Shown here: positions 1 to 5,544 of the stretch, piece after piece
How the letters are laid out: every line of letters starts with the position of its first letter
How positions within the stretch are numbered: position 1 is the stretch's first letter
Origin: Anaerolineae bacterium
GTDB lineage: Bacteria; Chloroflexota; Anaerolineae; B4-G1; SLSP01
Assembly (NCBI GenBank): GCA_021159805.1
Contig: JAGHDT010000164.1
Coordinates: 1 to 7,569, forward strand
DNA length: 7,569 nucleotides
Direction of reading: 5' to 3'
Position numbers and translations under genes: made by a program
The notes under the pieces: model-generated
Seen by the model: only the letters and a program-made list of their open reading frames with translations
Databases searched by the model: none
Told to the model about the DNA's origin: nothing

Positions 1-4
1 CCAT

Positions 5-652
5 CTACCTCCCCAAGTCGAAGCTCACAACTTCCTTGCCGTGCAACCGCTCCAAGATCTTCTCTGTAACGAGATCCAGATGATCGGCATTGGCCACGAA
101 GTCGAGGTGATCTGCGGGAATCGTAAGAACCGGACAGAGCGAGAAATGCTCCATCCAATCTTCATACAGATGATTCAGTTGCGTGAGGTAGACATCGCTG
201 ATGCTGCGCTCGAATGCTCGACCTCGCTGCTGAATGCGTGATCTCAGCGTGTCCACCGAAGCACTCAGATAGATAACCAAGTTCGGTGGCGGCAGAATCG
301 CCGTGACAGCCCTGTAGAGTTCGTTGTACGTCGCATAGTCACGCTCTGACATCGAGCCCTGGATGTAGAGATTCCGGGCGAAGATCTCGGCGTCCTCATA
401 AACTGTGCGATCCTGGATGACGGAGTCAGGTCGGTCCAGGAGCTGGCGATGATGCCGTAGCCGCCGCGCCATAAAGAAAACCTGCGAGTGGAAACTCCAC
501 TTCTCCATGTCGTCATAGAAATCGACAAGGTAGGGATTATCGCTCACCCCCTCCAGGAACGGTTCCCAGTTAAGCCGCTGGCTCAAGAGAGAGGTCAACG
601 TCGACTTCCCGGCCCCAATGTTGCCGGCCACTGCAATGAAGTACTTGGTCAC
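5..652 (-). CDS. Deoxynucleoside kinase (deoxyadenosine/deoxyguanosine kinase type)
   Basis: This cytosolic kinase is expected to transfer the gamma-phosphate of ATP to the 5'-hydroxyl of deoxynucleosides in nucleotide salvage. Seen in the 215-residue product: a P-loop GNIGAGKS at residues 10-17, an acidic-aromatic substrate region around NPYLVDFYDD (39-48), the family DRT motif at 81-83 followed by VYED, and an arginine-rich lid QQRGRAFE (141-148). The length is normal for the bacterial dGK/dAK family. I chose the GTG start at 650-652 because GGAG lies 6 nt upstream (659-662) and the kinase fold begins at once; an earlier in-frame GTG at 701-703 has only a distant GGAG and would add 17 residues outside the fold. 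It follows the paralogous kinase by 28 nt, so they are probably cotranscribed. Substrate preference (dA, dG or dC) cannot be told from sequence alone. Confidence 0.9.
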   Translation of the reverse strand: MTKYFIAVAGNIGAGKSTLTSLLSQRLNWEPFLEGVSDNPYLVDFYDDMEKWSFHSQVFFMARRLRHHRQLLDRPDSVIQDRTVYEDAEIFARNLYIQGSMSERDYATYNELYRAVTAILPPPNLVIYLSASVDTLRSRIQQRGRAFERSISDVYLTQLNHLYEDWMEHFSLCPVLTIPADHLDFVANADHLDLVTEKILERLHGKEVVSFDLGR

Positions 653-680
653 AGTTCGCTCCGTTTGTGCTGTTACCCGC

Positions 681-1613
681 CTAGGTCTCCGAACCCTCTT
701 CACTTCGGGCGACCTGCTCCAGCTCTACGCCGGTGCGCTCAGCAAGAACCAGCAGCGCGCGGTTAGCATCGCGCAGTGCTTCCCGCACTGACAGCGGGGC
801 GCCTGCCGGTCCCACCGGAGCGTGCTGGCCCAGGGCACCGCCGATGTTCCCCACAGATTCGACCAGGGCCAGAAAGTCGCCCAGCGCTTGCCAATTCGCC
901 TTGGTCCGTGGCTCCGGTATGGGCTCAGAGACAAGCTGCCACGCGGGTCGTGGCGGCACAGGAAAAGAGATCCGGGGCAATGTCGGTTGACGCACACCCG
1001 TTAACGTGGACCGTATCCGCTGTTCAACCGCGTCCAGGTCATTGGGGTTCCGCACGAAGTCCAGAGAATCGGACTCAATAACCAACAGCGGCGTTGCACT
1101 GTAATCAGTAAATAGATGTTCATACCCATACCGCAGCGCCGCGATATAGTTCTGATCCATCTGCCGCTCAAAGGTGCGGTCGCGCATCGCGATCCGCGCC
1201 ATCAGTGTATCCACGTGAGCCCGCAAATAAACCACCAAGTCGGGGACGCGCACTTTCTCCGCGAGCGCCTCGTAGAGCCGGTCGTACATTTCGAGCTCAT
1301 CCGAGCTCTCGATATTCAGATGAGCAAACAGCCGGTCCTTCTCAAAGAAGTAGTCGGAAATGAGGGCGCCGAGGGCCAGTTGTCGGGCGGCAACCTGCTG
1401 TTGGCGATACCGGCTCAGCAGGAAGAAGAGCTGAGTTTGAAATGCATAGCGCGCGCGATCGCCGTAAAAGTCGGACAGAAACGGGTTCTCATCAAATGCC
1501 TCAAGAACAGTCTCCGCATGGAATCTCGGTTGCAGCAATCGCACCAGGGTAGTCTTGCCGACGCCGATGACGCCCTCAATCACGATATACGGATGTTTGG
1601 TCAATGCAGCCAA
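681..1613 (-). CDS. Deoxynucleoside kinase with a C-terminal extension
   Basis: The product is a second member of the deoxynucleoside kinase family, 310 residues, with P-loop GVIGVGKT at 14-21, NPFLSDFYGD at 43-52, SDYFFEKDRLFA at 86-97 in place of the DRS/DRT motif of its neighbour, and a lid region MRDRTFER at 143-150. The kinase part ends near residue 205. A Pro-rich linker (about 208-236) and a helical tail of about 75 residues follow; I do not recognise the tail. I chose the TTG start at 1611-1613: GGGGAG lies 6 nt upstream (1620-1625), the fold starts at once, and the promoter at 1640-1667 would leave the alternative GTG at 1674-1676 (331 residues) untranscribed. Two adjacent kinase genes recall the Lactobacillus dAK/dGK pair, which works as a heterodimer; the same arrangement here is inference. 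Confidence 0.87.
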   Translation of the reverse strand: MAALTKHPYIVIEGVIGVGKTTLVRLLQPRFHAETVLEAFDENPFLSDFYGDRARYAFQTQLFFLLSRYRQQQVAARQLALGALISDYFFEKDRLFAHLNIESSDELEMYDRLYEALAEKVRVPDLVVYLRAHVDTLMARIAMRDRTFERQMDQNYIAALRYGYEHLFTDYSATPLLVIESDSLDFVRNPNDLDAVEQRIRSTLTGVRQPTLPRISFPVPPRPAWQLVSEPIPEPRTKANWQALGDFLALVESVGNIGGALGQHAPVGPAGAPLSVREALRDANRALLVLAERTGVELEQVARSEEGSET

Positions 1614-1619
1614 GACAAG

Positions 1620-1625
1620 CTCCCC
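1620..1625 (-). promoter_or_regulatory. Ribosome binding site fixing a TTG start for the second kinase
   Basis: On the minus strand GGGGAG is followed by CTTGTC (6 nt) and the TTG at 1611-1613. This is the strongest Shine-Dalgarno match near the 5' end of the gene, and it lies downstream of the predicted promoter. Confidence 0.6.
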
Positions 1626-1639
1626 AAGTGTGTGACCCC

Positions 1640-1667
1640 AGCATACTATCAGCCGACCGGATGTCAA
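1640..1667 (-). promoter_or_regulatory. Sigma-70-like promoter for the kinase pair, with a duplicated TTGACA
   Basis: On the minus strand a perfect -35 box TTGACA (1662-1667) is followed after 16 nt by TATGCT (1640-1645), a 4/6 match to the -10 consensus. A transcription start near 1633 would leave a leader of about 20 nt before the TTG start. A second TTGACA lies 19 bp further upstream (1681-1686), both within the octamer GTTGACAT. The second copy has no good -10 partner and might be an operator half-site or an older promoter. No expression data are available. Confidence 0.5.
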
Positions 1668-1741
1668 CAGAGACACTTTATGTCAACCGAAACAAGCGAA
1701 ATCCGCTACGTATTTTGCCAACCACCTACTGAGGGCGACTG

Positions 1742-1770
1742 GGGATCGCCGCACCCCAGTGCGGCTCTCT
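1742..1770 (+). repeat. Dispersed palindromic repeat, copy 1 (intergenic)
   Basis: Stem GCCGCAC (1748-1754), loop CCCA (1755-1758) and GTGCGGC (1759-1765) form a perfect 7-bp hairpin, led by GGGATC and followed by TCTCT. The leading G-run is one base longer than in the other copies. It lies about 47 bp beyond the stop of the flavoprotein gene and upstream of the kinase promoter. There is no T-run after the stem on either strand, so it does not look like a standard intrinsic terminator. The rest of the gap between 1614 and 1816 holds only this repeat and the promoter. Confidence 0.85.
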
Positions 1771-1816
1771 CCAGGACCTGAGATACGCGCAAACCATCCG
1801 CGAATGTCGGCCGTGC

Positions 1817-3106
1817 CTACTGCCTGCCAGCGCGCGCAAGCGCGGCGTCGCTCCCGGCAAGATATCCACTGCTGAACGCGGCCTGGAGGTTAAATCCGCC
1901 AGTGTCAGCGGCCAGATCGAGGACCTCCCCCACGAGATACAAACCAGTCACTTTCCTGGAGGCAAAGGAGACCGGGTCGACCTCGTTGAGCGCCACCCCT
2001 CCCGCCGTCACCATCCCGGCCGCCAGGGGAAGCGATCCGGAGATAGTCCAGCGGAAGTTCTTGATCAAAGCCACGATCTTCTCCCGCTCTTCGACACGGA
2101 TACGGTGGACGTGTCGGTCATCTTCCAGCCCGCTGAGATCCGCCAGGACATCGGCGAGAGATGCGGGCACCCAGCCCTGCAGCAGCGTTCGCAGCCGCTG
2201 GTGCGAATGCGCCTCGAACTCACGCTGAAGGCGATTGTGGACAGCCTCCTCGCTCATCCCGGGCTTGAGGTCGATCGACAGCGTTACCGGCTGCCCCTTG
2301 CGCAGAGTCTCCACAACCGCGCCGGATGCTGTTAGAATCAGGGGGCCCGAGACACCGAAGTGCGTAAAGAGCATCTCCCCCGTGTCGGGCATTGGGGTAG
2401 GCATACGCAGTTCGCGCACTTTGCCCTTGGCATTCTCCGTCCAGAACGTACAACGCACGTTTCGAAGACTGATGCCCTGAAGCGCCTTGGCTATCGAGCG
2501 CTCTGTTACCGTGAGGGGGACCAGCGCAGGACGCAGCGGCCGAATGGTATGACCAAGGGACTGCGCCATCAAATATCCCTGCCCCGTTGACCCGGTGTCA
2601 GGCCACGAAGCCCCACCGGTCGCCAGGATCACGGCACCCGCGCTGACCCGGCTCGCATTGGCCAGCTGCACCCCTTTCACATCCCCGTTCTCGACGGCGA
2701 TCTCACGCACTTCGGACCTGTAACGGACATCAACACCGTACTCCGTACCATAGCGGAGCAAGGCGTCCCGCACATCACTGGCCTGACTCGAGATCGGGAA
2801 GATCCGTCCACCACGCTCGGTCTGGGTGTTAACACCGTACCGTGCCAACAGCTCAAGTAACTCATCACGGAAGAAACGATGAAACGCATTCATCAGGAAC
2901 CGACCATTGCGGCCGTAGTGAGAGAGGAACTGGTCCAGCGGCGCCGCATTGGTGATGTTGCAGCGGGATTTGCCGCTTACGAGGATTTTCTTACCGGCCT
3001 CGTTCATTTTCTCCAGCAGCACAACGTCAGCACCGAGTTCGGCAGCCCGTCCGGCAGCCATCAACCCAGCAGCACCAGCTCCAATCACCGCGATACGCCT
3101 AGCCAT
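1817..3106 (-). CDS. NAD(P)/FAD-dependent oxidoreductase, HI0933/YhiN/BaiN family
   Basis: This 429-residue flavoprotein is a typical full-length member of the HI0933-like family. It has an N-terminal FAD-binding Rossmann motif GAGAAG (9-14) closed by an acidic residue (LLEK, 30-33), the family signature SGKSRCNITN (44-53), GRIFP, the ATGGASWPDTGSTG segment, MLFTHFGVSGP in the inserted domain, and the C-terminal FAD-contacting TGLYLVGEVLDLAADTGGFN. Most family members have no known substrate; BaiN of bile-acid 7-dehydroxylating Clostridium is one named relative. The ATG at 3104-3106 has GGAGG 5 nt upstream (3112-3116) inside the end of the cupin gene, and the two genes overlap by 8 bp, implying translational coupling. 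The protein is presumably cytosolic, as no signal peptide is visible. Confidence 0.93.
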   Translation of the reverse strand: MARRIAVIGAGAAGLMAAGRAAELGADVVLLEKMNEAGKKILVSGKSRCNITNAAPLDQFLSHYGRNGRFLMNAFHRFFRDELLELLARYGVNTQTERGGRIFPISSQASDVRDALLRYGTEYGVDVRYRSEVREIAVENGDVKGVQLANASRVSAGAVILATGGASWPDTGSTGQGYLMAQSLGHTIRPLRPALVPLTVTERSIAKALQGISLRNVRCTFWTENAKGKVRELRMPTPMPDTGEMLFTHFGVSGPLILTASGAVVETLRKGQPVTLSIDLKPGMSEEAVHNRLQREFEAHSHQRLRTLLQGWVPASLADVLADLSGLEDDRHVHRIRVEEREKIVALIKNFRWTISGSLPLAAGMVTAGGVALNEVDPVSFASRKVTGLYLVGEVLDLAADTGGFNLQAAFSSGYLAGSDAALARAGRQ

Positions 3107-3701
3107 CCAATCCTCCAGCCCCCACAGTCGTTGCCGCGCTCAATCCCAATACAATCAACCTCAGCGATCCGGATTCGCTCTCGTTACAGACACTGTACAA
3201 CTCATCTGCAGTGATGAGCACGGCATCCCCCGAACGCAGCGGGCGCGCCACACTCGGGCTCCCGGATGACGGACGGTGATACAGCACACCAGAGCCGGCT
3301 ACGACATACAATACCGTATCCCGATCGGGATGATTCCTGTGGCCGGTGGCGGATTCCGGCGCCAAGGCCAACTCCTGAAGAAAGCGGAAAGAGCGTCCGG
3401 CCAACAGACCCTCAGCAGTGCCGGGCTGCTCGCTGAAAAGCCAGCGCACTATAGCGTCCCCGTGACTCACCTCTGGGATCACCGCACCCCAGTGCGGCTC
3501 TATGTGCGGCGTATCCGCCGCCACGTGTGCCGTAGGATCAGCGGGCTGCTGAAGAACCCGCTTGATTGATGTCGATCGTTTGTAGATCACGCCCGAGACG
3601 TGATCAAGCGGCGCCCGATTGATATTCGCGCGGCCATCCTCTTCCCAAAACTTGGCCTCGGGAACCGGGGCCGGCGCCCAGAACCGTTCATCATCTGTCA
3701 C
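3099..3701 (-). CDS. Cupin-domain protein with an in-frame palindromic repeat
   Basis: The 200-residue product has an N-terminal half I do not recognise and a single C-terminal cupin barrel (about 104-187). Cupin motif 1 is GHRNHPDRDTVLYVVAGSG (120-138): two histidines are present (121, 124), but a Thr or Asp stands where the metal-binding Glu is usual. Motif 2 is SGDAVLITADELYSVCN (157-173), where Thr replaces the usual Pro and Tyr169 the usual metal-binding His. Metal binding is therefore doubtful. Residues 68-76 (EPHWGAVIP) are encoded by a copy of the dispersed palindrome. The GTG start at 3699-3701 is chosen for AAAGGAG 7 nt upstream; a TTG at 3732-3734 would add 11 residues. The last 8 bp overlap the flavoprotein gene. 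The function is unknown. Confidence 0.8.
   Translation of the reverse strand: MTDDERFWAPAPVPEAKFWEEDGRANINRAPLDHVSGVIYKRSTSIKRVLQQPADPTAHVAADTPHIEPHWGAVIPEVSHGDAIVRWLFSEQPGTAEGLLAGRSFRFLQELALAPESATGHRNHPDRDTVLYVVAGSGVLYHRPSSGSPSVARPLRSGDAVLITADELYSVCNESESGSLRLIVLGLSAATTVGAGGLDG
3475..3501 (+). repeat. Dispersed palindromic repeat, copy 2 (inside the cupin gene)
   Basis: Arms ACCGCAC (3481-3487) and GTGCGGC (3492-3498) flank a CCCA loop, led by CTGGGATC and followed by TCT. It differs from copy 1 by one base over the shared core. That change turns the outer pair into a G-U wobble in the minus-strand RNA, so the hairpin is kept in the cupin mRNA. The minus strand reads it in frame as EPHWGAVIP. 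A second GC-rich inverted repeat, GCGGCG/CGCCGC, follows at about 3506-3521. Confidence 0.8.
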
Positions 3702-3708
3702 GCACGCA

Positions 3709-3715
3709 CTCCTTT
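3709..3715 (-). promoter_or_regulatory. Ribosome binding site fixing a GTG start for the cupin gene
   Basis: AAAGGAG on the minus strand lies 7 nt before the GTG at 3699-3701. Two other GTG triplets between them are out of frame. The rest of the 127-bp gap (3702-3828) shows no convincing promoter or RNA, so the cupin gene is probably transcribed from upstream. Confidence 0.6.
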
Positions 3716-3828
3716 GTCCGCAATCCGAGAGCAACGCCGGCTGTGGCCAGCGGTCTCGGGGTCCAGATCTGAATCCCGCCGGCGCAGCGTCACAGTGAGC
3801 TCAATCCAGCGATGTCCATAACGTCCGC

Positions 3829-4875
3829 TTACGACGTCTTCGTCTTCTGGCTCAACGTGCCGCCGTCGCGACGGTGCATAACCGCAACGATCTCCGATAG
3901 TATCGACAGCGCGATCATCGAAGGCGTCCTGCCTCCGATGTTCAGCCCGACAGGCCCATGAATCCGTCCTAGATCCTGCTCCTTGAAACCGGCCTGCATC
4001 AGATCGTCACGCCGGTCTGCCTGGGTCTTGCGGCTGCCGAGGAACCCGATATAGAAGGCCTGGCTCTTCAAGGCCAGGGCCAAGGCCGGCATGTCGAACT
4101 TCGGATCGTGGAACAGCACGACCACGGCCCAACTGGGCCCCAGATCCTGGGACGTAAAGACGTCCTGAGGCCAGCCAAACCGCAGTTCGGCACTCGGGAA
4201 GCGCCCCTCCTGCATAAACGTGCGCCGTGCATCGCTGACGATCACGCGGAAACCGGTCACCAATCCGATCTCGGCCAGTGAAATCGCGATATCCGTAGCG
4301 CCAAAGATCAAGAGCACAGGCGGAGGGGGGATCACCTCGATCAGAATCTTGCCCCGAGGATACGTATGCTGCTTCACATAGGGGCCCGGCCAGGCGACGG
4401 CGATGTCCATCAGGGCCTGACCATCCAGGTCGGCATTGCCCAACGTGCCCAGCGTCTCGCCGTCATCGCGGTGCAGGAGATGCTGAGGGCGATCGGTGCG
4501 CGAAGCGAAGGCGACCGGTCGCTGGGCCTCGACCTCATTCAGCAGAACGTCATAGAGCTCACTCCAGCCCTCGACCAAGACATCGATGGCGCCACCACAG
4601 GAGAGCCCTACCGACCAGGCATCTTCATCACTTATCCCATAAGAAGGATTGCGAATGGCAACAGAACCACTGAGCACAGCCTCCATCTCCGCAATGACCT
4701 CACCATCCACACAGCCGCTGCTCACTGACCCAGCAACATCGCCTTCAGAGGTGATCGCCATACGCGTCCCGGCGGGACGCAGAGATGACCCTGTCGTCTC
4801 AAGAATTGTGGCAATGGCGATGTCGGTCACCCCCGCGTCTCGCCAGCGCCTTAGGTCAGTAACGATATCTCTCAT
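3829..4875 (-). CDS. XdhC/CoxI family protein (molybdenum hydroxylase accessory factor)
   Basis: XdhC/CoxI proteins bind molybdenum cofactor and help its sulfuration and insertion into xanthine dehydrogenase- or CO dehydrogenase-type hydroxylases. The 348-residue product has the complete two-domain layout. The N-terminal XdhC_CoxI domain has GSSLRPAGTRMAI (29-41), the cysteine motif SSGCVDGEV (52-60) and LSCGG (91-95). The C-terminal Rossmann-like domain begins at VLLIFGATDIAISLAEIG (187-204) and has VSDAR, RFPSAE and YIGFLGSRK (275-283). The usual GAGH of the Rossmann start is GATD here, a mild deviation. The ATG start has AGGAG 7 nt upstream (4883-4887). The gene follows the nuclease gene by 54 bp, a gap mostly filled by a palindromic repeat. 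No hydroxylase subunit is in the window, so the partner enzyme is unknown. Confidence 0.9.
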   Translation of the reverse strand: MRDIVTDLRRWRDAGVTDIAIATILETTGSSLRPAGTRMAITSEGDVAGSVSSGCVDGEVIAEMEAVLSGSVAIRNPSYGISDEDAWSVGLSCGGAIDVLVEGWSELYDVLLNEVEAQRPVAFASRTDRPQHLLHRDDGETLGTLGNADLDGQALMDIAVAWPGPYVKQHTYPRGKILIEVIPPPPVLLIFGATDIAISLAEIGLVTGFRVIVSDARRTFMQEGRFPSAELRFGWPQDVFTSQDLGPSWAVVVLFHDPKFDMPALALALKSQAFYIGFLGSRKTQADRRDDLMQAGFKEQDLGRIHGPVGLNIGGRTPSMIALSILSEIVAVMHRRDGGTLSQKTKTS

Positions 4876-4904
4876 CTATCGTCTCCTGTCACACACACCC
4901 TGCT

Positions 4905-4931
4905 GGGACCGCCGCACCCCAGTGCGGCTCT
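4905..4931 (+). repeat. Dispersed palindromic repeat, copy 3 (intergenic, abutting a stop codon)
   Basis: A perfect hairpin GCCGCAC (4911-4917), CCCA, GTGCGGC (4922-4928) is led by CTGGGACC and followed by TCT. Its last two bases are part of the TAG stop (4930-4932) of the nuclease gene. It lies in the probable transcript 29 nt before the XdhC start, where it could affect mRNA processing or stability. Confidence 0.85.
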
Positions 4932-5520
4932 AGTTGGGATCGCCGGACCCATCACGGGCCGCTTCGTGGCCCCATCGCGTCGACCGAATGGTGCCATCGG
5001 CCAAGACTCTAACGACCTCAAACCGGACCCGCCCTGCGGCTACAGCTTCGGCAACGCGACGCTGCTCACGCGTCAACCTCGACTTTCCCTGCTTGATGTC
5101 GAGAATGACAACCTCGATGTCGCTGCCATCCGTGTGGTTATCTTTGCAGGCGCTGTATCCATCAAAAACAACATAATCGATCGGATCACCAAGAAAGCGG
5201 GCGTCAGCAGGCCAATAGGTGAATCCGGGCAGCAGTGGTGCCATTTGCTCCGCCATCTTGCCCTTGAGCACAGCGCGACTGTGGTCAACACTGCTGCGAC
5301 GAACATACGTTACTTCGGATCGATGCTCTTCCCGCAGCTGCTGAATCTGTCGGTCATAGGCGCGCACAAGGCGCTCCCGCTCGGCTGCCGCCCGAGCGTC
5401 ATACGTTTCAGCGATCTCCTGAAGGATCACGTTCCGATCAATGCGCTCACGGCTGCGCAGCAAACCTGCAGCAATCACTACCCCAATCACGATTCCCAAT
5501 AGAACCCATAGAATATCCAT
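4930..5520 (-). CDS. Membrane-anchored nuclease-like protein (PF10107-type, related to archaeal Holliday junction resolvase)
   Basis: The 196-residue product has one N-terminal membrane helix (about residues 3-21, followed by RSRER), a charged probable coiled-coil stretch (about 30-75), and a C-terminal restriction-endonuclease-like domain (about 82-180). Candidate active-site residues are Glu91, Asp112/Asp115 in GDPIDY, and Asp141-x-Lys143 in VILDIKQGK, followed by LTREQRRVAEAV. This order matches my memory of the Pfam family named 'Endonuclease related to archaeal Holliday junction resolvase'; the biochemical role of that family is unclear and a recombination role is not implied. The ATG at 5518-5520 has only a weak AGG-type site upstream. 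It begins 24 bp after the hydantoinase stop, so cotranscription is likely. Its final codons (SGDPN) lie in a partial copy of the palindrome. Confidence 0.8.
   Translation of the reverse strand: MDILWVLLGIVIGVVIAAGLLRSRERIDRNVILQEIAETYDARAAAERERLVRAYDRQIQQLREEHRSEVTYVRRSSVDHSRAVLKGKMAEQMAPLLPGFTYWPADARFLGDPIDYVVFDGYSACKDNHTDGSDIEVVILDIKQGKSRLTREQRRVAEAVAAGRVRFEVVRVLADGTIRSTRWGHEAARDGSGDPN
4934..4951 (+). repeat. Left-half copy of the palindromic repeat
   Basis: TTGGGATCGCCGGACCCA matches the left part of the repeat (lead, left arm and loop) with only one or two differences, then the similarity stops before the right arm. It begins 31 bp after the equivalent point of copy 3, so the two lie almost head to tail. 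It forms the 3' end of the nuclease coding sequence. Confidence 0.45.
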
Positions 5521-5544
5521 GCCAGCGCCTGAGCCTGTCGCAAC

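Noticed and set aside
776..825. GC-rich inverted repeat CCCGC/GCGGG near 791 as another palindrome copy
   Set aside because: It lacks the CCCA loop and the CTGGGAYC lead, and it lies in ordinary kinase coding sequence.
1742..1770. Palindrome copies as intrinsic transcription terminators
   Set aside because: No T-run follows the stem in either direction, one copy lies between genes that appear cotranscribed, and three lie inside coding sequence.
1116..1781. Long plus-strand open frame opposite the second kinase
   Set aside because: It is antisense to a clearly recognisable kinase with intact motifs and shows no recognisable domain; long shadow frames are common in GC-rich DNA.
3702..3840. 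An open minus-strand frame between the XdhC stop and the cupin start, with a protein-like stretch (GRYGHRWIELTVTLRRRD)
   Set aside because: No start codon with a ribosome binding site serves this frame, it ends inside the cupin 5' region, and it is short. It could be a decayed gene remnant, but the evidence is too thin.
4966..5502. Plus-strand open frame of 178 codons opposite the nuclease gene
   Set aside because: The minus-strand product has a coherent membrane helix, coiled coil and nuclease motifs; the plus-strand product shows none.
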